Below are positions 37,901 through 49,900 of a stretch of DNA of 64,000 nucleotides, piece by piece. The position numbers and the translations under genes were made by a program. Location of the stretch: the NCBI GenBank assembly GCA_032622095.1, contig CP136064.1, positions 192,603,948 through 192,667,947 on the forward strand, read 5' to 3'. Within the stretch, counting starts at the first letter, position 1, and each line of letters starts with the position of its first letter. The notes beneath the pieces were generated by a model. It searched no databases. It saw only the letters and a list, made by a program, of their open reading frames with translations, and was not told the DNA's origin. The DNA is from Siphonodentalium dalli. Taxonomy: Eukaryota; Mollusca; Scaphopoda; Gadilida; Siphonodentaliidae.

Positions 37901-40900
37901 TACACTTTGCATGACTAAATCCTTTGGCACAGGCTACAGGTCGTACTTTTGGTCAGATCATTATGAGATTTGCCATGGCTGTTGATATTGACATGTACAT
38001 GTTTGGCCAAAAAACATGGTCACCAGCGGACATCTTGGATTTCAAAATTCAATCCATTAGCACGGGCTACAGGTCGTATCTTTTGTCGGATCATCATTAA
38101 ATTTGTCATGGATGTTAATATTGACATGTAGATGGGAACGAGTCATTTTGGGGTCATTCGGCCAAAAAACATGGCCGCCAGCAGCCATCTTGGATTTTAC
38201 TCTTTGTTTGACTAAATCCTTTGGTACGGGCTATATGTCTGTAACCTTTGGTCGGATCATTATGAAATTTGTAATGGCTGTTGACATTGACATGTAGATG
38301 GGATCGAGGCATTTTGGGGTCATTCGGGAAAAAAAAGCAGCCATCTTGGATTTTTAAAATCAATCTATTAGCATGGGCATCTTACTTAGACATTTCAATT
38401 AACACCTTTCCTATTCCTCCATTTACTGTCAACCATTAAATTATTCCCCTACCTAAGTTGAGCTACAGTGTCATTGACACTTTCATTTAAATTAACTACA
38501 GCTATTGTTGGAATTCACAAATAGATAAATCAGAAGCAGAAAATATGTGATAGCATTAATTAAATCAGTCTGTAGCTGAATTCTACTGATAGTTGCAAAA
38601 AATTAAAAGCTAATATTGCCATTTGGTATTAACTTTCTCACCAATGTCTGGATTTCCGAGTAGTTCAAATAGATGGTATGTCTTATTTCTTTTGGACATT
38701 ACTGTAGGTAGTGTAGTTTTGAAAGAGTGGTAGAAAATTGCTGTAATATCATCTTATCCAATCAAGTAATACTTATATTAGTTGTTAGCAAAATATAGGG
38801 CACAACACAGAGCCTATAATGGAATGTGCATTAGAAACATTTTGCAATGAAATACATGATTGAACTTTTTTTTGTAATTTGTGACATCTTATTAAACAGT
38901 TTGAGTGCACAATAAAATCTTGTTGGTGTTTTTTTCTTCTAAAAAATAGCTAGTGTGTGGTAATTACTTAGTGTATCGAACATTAAGTGTTTTTTTTTTT
39001 AAAGGGCATAACTATCAGTATTGAAATGAGCCATGTCTATACCACATCATACTTACCGGTTTTGGATTTGTGTTTCAGAGTCGATCTATGACGATGTTGA
39101 TCCAATATATGAGCCAATAGATGCTGATATCTCCTGTGATGATGCTGAGTGGGGATCTTCAGATTTTGAGGATATAAGTGATGACGCTGCTGAACAGCAG
39201 TCCAAACCACTGCCCCGAAAACCACACAAGAAATCCATTGATGAGGTGATTTTTGAAAATTACAATAATGCCCTAAATAATTGACTTCTTAACCACAGCA
39301 GAATTATGGGTAATTTTTCAGGATTTAGTCGGAAATATGGCTTGTTGCCATTCATCAGAAAGCTCTCCCCGAGAGCTTTCCGATGAATGGCAACAAGCCA
39401 ATATTTCCGAAAAAATTACCCATAATTCTGCTGTGGTTAAGGAGTTGATTATTTTATAGGGCATTACTGTATTTTTAAGAAGAGATGCTGCTCACTTCTG
39501 ACTTGATAAATTTCTTATTTGTCATGGTAACAAATTATATTTGAAATTAATACCAACAGTGAACATTACACTTCTAAATTTGAAAGTAATGGTAATTATG
39601 GTAATATGAAAATACAAGCAATATTAAAGTAATGCTATACTTTGCCAAATAATGTACCCATTCCTGGTCTGACATGGATGTCATTGGGGTTCAAGTTTAT
39701 TTAATTTGTTTGTTAAATATTGCTGGCAAACTAGAAACCATGCCAGAAGGAAGTGACTACATAATAAAATGTTTTCTTCACTAATACTAACAGAATTAAT
39801 TCATACATATATAATAATATTATTTTTTTAGGTGAACCCCTTTGGGCTCAATTTTTATGTGCAATGTATCATTTATTGTATGATCAATTTGAAGAAAAAA
39901 ACTATTCTTAACACTTGATAATCCTTCTATTCTTAGCATGCAGGAAACTTGCTGAAACGATTCGTAAGCTTTGCTAAGGCTAAGGATAGCGATTCTGAAG
40001 ATGAGTTTCTGCAATTTCGTCCTGTTCAGTTGGACCTGACCAAGCATCCACCACCAGTACTGCCAGCTGAGCCTTCTAACCTCACAGATAGTCAGGTAAA
40101 ATATCAGCACCTTATTGTCGAAAAAAAAATCTGGAGACTATAGAAATGAGCGGTGTCCATCTGTCTAAAATGTTTGTTGTCCAGAATAATTACTTGTATA
40201 ATATTTAACAGTATTTGATGAAACTTTGTATGTGGCCTTCATATGATGTCCCAATCTATTTCGAATTTGGATCTGGCTGATTCTGGTGGAGTTATGCCCC
40301 TTTTCAACTTAGAATTTGCTGATTATTTTGTTGTCTGGATGATATTTCAAGTTTAGTATGTGAATTAATCACATGAAAATACAAGTAATGTTCAAATTTG
40401 TGATCGGTCCAAACATTTCTGTTGGAGCAATATATGCCCATTTTTCGACTTTGCCAATTATTTAGTTGACCAGATGTTAAAGGAATTAGTCTCTCAAAAA
40501 AATATTTTTTTTATCGTCATAATAATAATAATATATGTCTAACAGACCCATTTCGCCAAGAAAATTCAAAATCGAGCAGATAGTATTTATATTATTATGA
40601 TATTAAAAAAATCGCGGAAATATCCGAAGTCAGTCAATGAGTGCGATCACATGACTACACTGCGGTCACATGACCGATCATCTGCGTCGACGCTTACCGA
40701 TGACAGCGGTGGGTGGAGCTTGAAATAATTCCGCCAATCGCATAACGAGTTGATAAATTACGCTGGATAATTACCTAAGCCTTTACGATAAATAGCGATC
40801 ACGGAATAAAACTGTTTGAATGTGCTGAATTATGAACTGGCTTTACTAGAATGTGGATTATATAACGAATAATGATGGCTAAAATGCACTTTGATGCGAT

Positions 40901-43900
40901 AAAAGCTATTTGAAATGAGATTAATTTATGCAGAAATGCAATGAGCGAGCGGAATTTCGTGCAAAACTAATTTAACTGTTTCTGAAAGAATACAAGTTTG
41001 GCCATATACCGGTACTTCATTCTTCGTTGTATGGTACCAATTTCGGAAGCTAGTTTACACATTAGTGTCACCCCGTTGTGCGCTATATGCGTACAATTAA
41101 TTACAAATGGGTGTGATTAAAAAGGTGGTAGTTATTGTACTAGTACATGTATCATGATGGCTTGAATTCGTCATAATAATGTTCCTGTCTGTTTCTTCAC
41201 AAGAAACATTTTGTGTGGAGAAGTGCACGACTGTGAACAGCTTGCTAAAATCCTTCCAGTCAAGATCGATAAGTGAGTAAACAAAATAATTCACTCGAAT
41301 ACACAACAGACTGTTGAAACTACATTAATTATTAGTTAGGCTGCAGTTTGGCATAACGATATTTTTTTTAATTGAAGGCTAGCCTGGCATTGTTTTTCAG
41401 TTTGTTGTTTGTTTTATTTTACGTTTTGATGGCACATATTGACTTTCTAGAGAGGATTTTTTTTTAATTGTTAGCATAGAAAAACTCCAATGATTGCCTC
41501 TAATAAAGAGCGTCCATGTTTTCGTCGCGGTGTAGACAATAAAGAGCGTTCTCAATTATGAACGTGCTCTATTTCAATGTCATGGGTGATTTTGTATGTG
41601 GTATTGTGACAATTAAATATAAAGAGCGTCAATGCTTCCGTCTCCCAAAAGCGGTAGACAATAAAGAGCGTTCTAAATTACGCACTGTGTTGTTTTTTTG
41701 GAGGTACTAAATAATGGATCGCTAGCCCGCCCACAACTGAACACACTACATCTACTAGCCATCTTGGAATATGTGGAGATGACAGATACTCACGATATTT
41801 ATATCGAAAGTAAAACAACAAACAAACACAAAACAAAGGCGCATAAATAGAGTTAACATTATTCAGCCCAGTGTTTATATAAATTTGGGCGCTTCTTATA
41901 TATGTATGATCAGAGACATAATGTTCGAATTCTTTCTATTCACTTTGTGGCATATAGAGTGCAAACAAGTTCGCGACTGACACTGATGAATAGTCACTGA
42001 GTGATTACAAATCACCGAGTGAATACGCGAGACAATCAAAGCACTATTACTGCCATCTATTTACCAAAACAGACATGTGCCGGCATGTTAATTATTAATG
42101 GCTACAAAAACAACAATCATTCTAGGGGCTATTAATTACTTTATTCACATAGCTATTGTCTTCTATTCCAGATAAACGGCCAAAGCGTAACGTAATCTAT
42201 ACACCACACGCGCACATACAACTCCGCATTTTAGTATCGGCTAATTCGCTCCCCACAAGTACGTCACTCGTAGTTTAGTCACGGAAATCTCTGAATACCG
42301 GTGCTGGTATTATTTATTTATTTTACGGGTTATTTATTATGCGATCGGAATGGGACTTGGATCATTTTAATCACAACAGGGAGGGCTTTCCAATTGCGTT
42401 TTGTAGTTTCTAGAGCGAATAAGTCCTTTAATATGAATAGTATTTGATGAAACTTGGTATGTGACCTTCATAGAAAACCTTGATCAAGTTCGAAGTTGGA
42501 TCCGATCTGACCATTTCTGGTGGAGTTAGCCCTTATCTCATAGAATTTGCCAATTATTATTCTGGTTTCTAATCAAATATGTTAACAACATTTGAAAGTT
42601 GAAAGCAAAGTTTGATTCAATGATGGCTCCCAGAATCAAATTTTTCATTTCTAAAAAAGTCACTGGTCAAATAAAGCTATCTTATACGCGACGTGTGACC
42701 ATGCGAGCTTTTATTACCATAGGTCTAATTTTATGTATCATTAATGCTGCTGTAATTAAGCTGCCAACCTCTCATGTTACCAAGCCTGAGTTTAGTGTGC
42801 CTGTCATTTGCAGAATAAGGTCCCCAGAGTGTGAATTTAGTGACACTATCCCATATAGTGAATATTGTGATGTACACGAATTGGGAACCTTGATTTATAT
42901 GCAATGTGTCATCTGCCAATTTGGGGATATAGAGAAATTAAACTAAAAAAAGAAGTAGAATCTATGTGAAGAAGTTTCTATAGAAATTTGATAATAAAGA
43001 AACTTTTCAGAGCTTAAGCAGAATGAGGTCCCCAAAGGGTGAATTTAGTGATGCTAACCCACTATGCAGAATAGCATCACTAAATTCACCCTCTGGGGAC
43101 CTCATTCTGCAAATGACACACACACTAAACTCTGGCTTGCATGTTGCATCGTCATACATCCGGAACATTTCCCCACCCACTCTAAATTTGACAAAACACA
43201 TTTCCCCACCCAGACATTTACCCACCAGACATTTCCCCACTTTCTATATATCAGAGTCTGACATTTCTCCACCAGACATTTCCCCACCTTTGCAATTCAC
43301 TTAAAGTGGTACTCTACCCTAAATTCTGAGTTTTATAGGACCATCTCCTTTTATACTCAACAGAATATATGCACTTCATATATGAATTCATATATGAATG
43401 AACTTGAGCCATGCATGATTGCAAAATACACTCATGTGCTCTCTGAATGATGTAAACAACATGATAATAACAAGAAAACTAAGATGCATGCATCAGGTCG
43501 CCTGTGAACTATTTACACTTTATAGAATGAAAGAACGAAAAGTTGAATAAAATCAACAAATTTGTGAATTTAAAAACAATTCAAACGTTAATGTTTTCCA
43601 TGTCATAACCCGGACATATGTACTAAATTTCAGTCATGTCCATTTATAAACAAAGAAGATAATGCGACATCAAGTCCGCTTACACCTTTTATTTTGGAGC
43701 CGGCAGCATACACTTTATAGTGTGATTCAGAACGAAAAAGTTGAATAAAATCAACAAATTTGTGAATTTAAAAACAATTCAAACGTTACTGTATTCCATG
43801 TCACAGCCCGGACATATTTCAATAATATTCATTGAGAAACAACGGACCAAACGCCATATAACACCCCGTATACACCTTTTATTCCGAGCCGGCCTTGGCC

Positions 43901-46900
43901 TCGGAATACACTTTATAGTGTGTCCCGAGCTGGCCCAGGTCGACTGGGGCGAGTGGGTCCTGGGGCGAGTGGGCCGGTTTCCGGCACCTTTTATAATCGT
44001 GAGCAAGCTTCCTTAATTTGCAGCAGGTATCCGTTTGTGCGTAGTTTAATTTAGAAAGTTCCCCAATTAATATCGTAAATAGAGCGACTGTATTGACAGA
44101 GAAGGCCTCTGTTATTGATTATCAAGTTGCTATACATTAAAAAACGACAAATGCACATGCCTGTTCAAGCGTAGTAGTTTATTTTCCCCATGTTAAACGA
44201 CATCCGCAAATACCAAATAACGCTAACCTACTGCAAATGATTTACATGACAACTGTTAATATATTTGGGCTGAATTCATCTGATGTGGTATGATTCCTCA
44301 AAATAAACAACAAAACCATCGTTACTTGGAAATGTAGTTTGGGCTAACATTTACAGAAATCCTCCACCTCAATTATTCCGACACACACATCAGATGAAAA
44401 ACCACCATCATACAACCGCCCAAATTGGGCGAAATAATGAATATGATTTTATGACTCCAGCCATAAATTCATTTTCATTATAATTACCATGTTGATTTCA
44501 TCGTTTAGAGAGCACATGAGTGTATTTTGCACAAACCCATGTCTCAAATTCATTCATCTGTTACATATATTCTATTGAGTATTAAAGTAGATGGTCCCAT
44601 AAATGGCCATATTTGGGGTACAGTACCCCATTTAATAAGAATTCATACTTGATGATTGTCAAATTGTTCCAACTGCATTGATATCACTTGAGTTGGCTTC
44701 ATGGACCTGTGAAAACATTCCTTGATGTTCTCATTGAAGGATGTGAGTTCCAGGTATAACTTCTCAAATATATATATTGTTCATTTAATGAGTGGGGTGT
44801 GGAAATGTCTGGTGGGTAAATGTCTGGATGGATATATGTCTGCTCATGAAGGTGGGGAAATGTTCTGTGGGGAAATGTCCGGATACTACAGTCCCATGCC
44901 TCCTGCCTGTCCTGGCTATGCTTTCTTCCTGGCAAACTTCTCCTTATTTTTCAGCTAAGAAATGAATACAACCTATAATCCCTTCCGGGTATGAGGGCAC
45001 CTAGTACAGCTGAATTGGTCATTGTTGCATGGTTTTGAGCAAAAAGACACCCAGGATCTCTCAAACGTGCAAAAAGACACCCAGGATGTCCCAAATGTGC
45101 AAAAAGACACCCAGGATCTCAAAGTCGTCTGTTATTTATTGATACGGAACTGTGCTGCCAGTCAGACTCAAAGCGAATGATATGCACATTTAAATTCCAT
45201 TGATATTTCACTTCGATCACAGACAAATAATTATTATAATGATATTAAGAAATAGCAGACGACTAATCTAAATTCCCTTTGTTTGGTGAGACTGAGATCC
45301 TGGGTGTCTTTTTGCACGTTTGGGACATCCTGGGTGTCTTTTTGCTCGAAACCATGCGACAATGACCAATTCAACCCCAGTACATGTAGTTATGGAAATA
45401 ACTTTACTTCTGGTAACTGAGTAGTGTCAAGAGACTGGCATGTTTTTCTTTCACTTATATAAGATAATCTTATTTAGGTAAATGATATATAATTTCGAAT
45501 CAAAGTTAACATAGTTCGAACATATTTATGGGGGTGATTGATGATGAATTTTATGAAACAAAAAATCTGTGTTGACTTCTTTATGAGTCCTGGAAGGGTA
45601 AATGAGAAACGAGTTTCTCCAGGGAAAACACCAGTAATTAACTAATACTTCACCAATAAATAGAAAGCCTGGAGCAAACAAAAACGAAAAAGAAAGTCTG
45701 GAGCAAATATTGTCAGAAACCAGTGTATGGATATTGTCAAAACAGGAACACCCAGGTAGCATTCCACTATAATCTACCATACCACGATCACGATGACATG
45801 TCATATCATATCATATCATTGACATTATCAGTTGCGACCAAGAGTACATAAGGGGACTTCAAATCAGAAAAACATGTGATATCCACTGGATCTACACCCT
45901 CCAAACACTGACCCCACATGGCTTTAACAGGATAGACTTTTAGTCATTTCTCTCCTTTTATTCTTAGTCCTGTCGTCTGGGATGCTTTGGGTGGGGAGTT
46001 TTGCTCAGTAATTTGAATATTAAACCAAACCAGTCACGAAAATTAAAGGAGTGTGGAATGATGAGAGAGACATATTTTGATTTCCATTGATCTAATCTTC
46101 ACCACGACCTTATTTAGCATGTGGGTAATGTGTGGAGAAGAGCTGCCTTTCATTTTGATTTCAATTAATTTTTGCACCCTAACTCAAGCAGCTGAAATAC
46201 ACCTTGACAATGAATGCACTTTATGTTAAATTTCCACATGCAGTGGTATCCCACTTTTAAATTTAAACATGCAGCATCTGTTGATTTAGATCACTTTAAA
46301 TTGGAGATGGATTAAGTAGCTCCCACACATTTCTGGGTGTATTTGTTGTATGTTGACTTTTGATGTTGGCCAGTCTAACATCAAATGTTTACCCTGGATC
46401 AGTTTGTGGCACGAAACAATGTTATTTTGACCACCTGAAGTCTTGTCATATGCATGCTCTGTTTGAGGAGTATAGGGAGGTACATGGGCTTAGCATTGGT
46501 TATCAGAATTCCTGTACAGTATTGCTCAAAATAAAATTTCATCAACATTTTTATGAGCAGGCAAGATCGTCATCAGGTTTAACCCTTTGAGTGCCAGGGG
46601 CCGATCTCATCGGCCCTAAACCTACAAAATAAATCTGTTAAAGAATATAAGAATAAATTATTAAAATTGTAAAAAAAAAATAAAAAAAAAAAATAAAATT
46701 GTTAGGCCAATGCATTCTCTTATATATGCGAGGCGACCTATGGTCGACTCGCATATATAAGAGAATGCATTGGCACAGGGTATATGGGTTGATACAAAAA
46801 TCGACCTGGCACTCAAAGGGTTAAACCATGAGGTTTCAACTTATTGCTTGACTCTTTCTTTACTTAAAATGGATTATCCCTCAGTAATAATAGTACACAT

Positions 46901-49900
46901 TGGAATGGTCTATTCTTCATATGGAGGGATGTTCAGGATTTTTGAGCCAACGACAGATAGAAGAAAATAAAATACTCATGCAGAAGGATTCCTATTCGTG
47001 GCTTTGAAATGTTCAGATAACAAGTTCAACAAACAGCCTATGGTCATTTGTTAAAACTTATTATCTGAAAATGTCCTAAGGGAACTACTCATTAAGGCAT
47101 ATTTAAAAAAGAAAGGTTAAAGATCCACTATCACTTTGCGTTAAAAACAAGAACAATTTTAATGAAACTCGTTTTGAAGATATGTTTGCATCATTTGTTC
47201 CCAAAAAAACAGCACAGATATTTGTTGTTACACATATTACACTTCAGATTGTTTTAGAAGTTATTTTAACAATTTCAACCAGAAAACATAGACACAGCTT
47301 AACAGTGAATCTAGTGTTTTTAACCTTCCATAACTGGAGCTTCCTGAATTTTTGCGAAAACCCTGTGCCAATGCATTCTGTTATATATTAACAATATTAA
47401 CTTGCCCCTGTAAGCCAGTGCATTCTCTTATATATTATTTTGGGAGACTCGCATATATAAGAGAATTTACTGGCACAGGATCTTTAATGCTGCAGAAGTG
47501 CAGCTCCCATCATGAAAGGGTTAAAATAACACTTGCTGTCCCAGTTCATGATAAAGGTTATTTCCTAGTGACAGTAGCTGTAATTGTTGAATGGTCCCTC
47601 TGACTCAAACTGACTTCATACCACTGAATTAATTATTTACATAAACAGTTCAGGGAAAATATAGGAAAGAAGAAAGGTTATGAAGATGCAACCTCATGGA
47701 TAATCAGTAAGGGTTTATTTTCATTTAAGTCTTCTGAGTGACAATTTCCAACTGATAGGCATTTCAGTCCAAAAATTTGACATTTGTCATTATTTGACTT
47801 TTGGTTAAAAAAAAAAACAACAAATTTCATATGAAATACGGTTGGATAATACAACTATTAGAACAATGTCAACCTATTTTTGGTACAATAATTTCAATGG
47901 ATGTTGTGTCAGGCTTGAAATTTCCAACAGTTGAAATATTTTACCAAAGTTAAAAATTATGATGGGGTGAAACACTCAACCCCCCCCCCCCCCTGTCACC
48001 AACCAAGCCTGTGTCTGTCATTTGAAGAATGAGGTCTCCAGAGGGTGAATTTAGTGACACTATCCTGCATAGTGGGCTAGCATCACTAAACTCACCCTAT
48101 GGGGACCTCATTCTGCTTAGGCCTCATCTTCTCTGGAAAGTTTCCTCATTATCAAATTTCTATAGAAACTTCTTCACATAGATTCTATTGTGTAGTTTCT
48201 CTGTATCCCCAAATTGGCAGACTACACATTGCATAATTGAGGTTCCCAATGGGTGTACATCACAATATTCACCATTTGGGAACTTCAGTCTTTAGTCATA
48301 TGTCTCCCATAGCAGATGAGGCCATGCAGAATGAGGTTCCCAGAGAGTGAATTTAGTGATGCTAGCCCACTATGTGGGATAGCGTCACTAAATTCACCCT
48401 CTGGGGACCTCATTCTGAAAATGACAGGCACAATGAACTCAGGTTTGTCACCAACCGTGCATGCCCTTGTATTTAACCCAGCCATTACAGCAAACTCATG
48501 TATCCATATATTTAAAAAACTATTATATATATATAAGCATGTTTTATAAAAACTCAGTGCAGTGATATCCTATATACTAATCATTTGACAAGCTGTCCAG
48601 GCTTTAGTGCTGCAGTAGAGCAGTGATGATGATACATAACAGGGAACTCATTGGATAATATGATTTACACTATAATAATAAGCATAAAACTCTGTCCCAT
48701 ATCAGCTGCTGGTATTGGGAATAAAGGGCATCTGACATCTATCATATCACCAAGCAGACTACTGATATAACACACTATTTATATTGTGCTTCCTTCACCC
48801 TTCAGTGCTTCCATCACTGCTGGTCCTGGGAGATAGATATTTACAGCAGCTGCTATGTATCACAAGGATTTATTTTGCCTTGCTATTACCCTACAAGAAA
48901 AACAATGTCAGAAATGGTAACATGCTCCAAATCATATATTATATACCCATGATCGTAATTATCTACCATATATTTTTAGACTTCCGTATATGTGTATATA
49001 TATATCCTTTATAGACTCGAAAACGGCTTGACCGATTGAGCCCAAACTTGCTATCTAAGGGTAAAAAGCCACGAGAAGTGCCATCGATCGCACCGCTTCT
49101 GAGAACGTCCGAGAACTCCTTCACCCTGCCACCGTCGTTGGAATTGATGGGTTAATGATTAAGGAGCGTTCGTATCGGCGGTGTTGTTGTTAAAGAGCAT
49201 TTATATACACGAATATAAATACGGCTCAATCGACCGTCTCTGAAACTGGGGATATCGAGACGAAATTTCGTACTTAGGGCTTCCAAGGGACGGGGGAGTT
49301 TTTCGTCGGGTCAGTTTGTCCGCTCGAGGTGACCTTGACCTTGAAATGGGTACCCACAAATGACCTCGGGCGATATCTCGGTCGTCAGCGGTGACATCGA
49401 CGTGAAATTTGTTATGTATGGTCAACTCGGGACAGGGAATATTTTTGTCAGGTTATTTTGTCCACCCAACATGACCTTGAAACGGGTACCCGCAAATGAT
49501 AGCATGCTTTCAGCGTGCCTGTACGGGGTTACCTTGAAAAACAAAAATTAATGGATCGACCAAAGCCATGGGACCAATCCCGCCAGTGGCGGGCTAATCT
49601 GCTAGTAGAATATAAAATATATTGGATTCACGAATGACCAACTCATAATTCCGTTAAAACAACTAATCCTTCATATTATTACAACAACTATATACGGCTT
49701 ATCACTGAAGGTTTCTCATGCATCTCACCAGAATTCCCAACTACACCTTTTACCAGACTCGGCCTCCGGGTTGCAGTTTAAACTTTTAATCCGTCCCAAA
49801 AAATCTCATTTCTATAAATAAAACGCCCATGGCCCACGTATACCAAGAATCAGCGATACATTATACACGCGGAGCGTGATATTAAAGGTCCTTTTAATTG

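Larger units (their letters stand above)
34768..38465. mobile_element. family F element: about 16 diverged tandem units between short inverted ends
   Basis: TAGCTCAACTTAC at the left and CTAAGTTGAGCTA at the right are inverse. Between them runs an array of roughly 150-180-bp units, each with GGCGCGGGCTACAGGTCGTA, ATGAAATTTGTCATGGATGT, GACATGTAGATGGGAACGAG, TTTTGGGGTCATTCGGCC and ATGGCCGCCAGCAGCCATCT. A head follows the left end (GGCGTCCGTCGTCCGTGTGT). Similar units occur inverted at 7905 and 18640. The layout resembles satellite-bearing non-autonomous elements seen in bivalves. It lies between exons 2 and 3. Confidence 0.8.

Noticed and set aside
45038-45116. Three 31-bp direct repeats resembling a minimal CRISPR array
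   Set aside because: The same words occur inverted at the other end of a 368-bp element in a eukaryotic intron; they are terminal repeats of a MITE.
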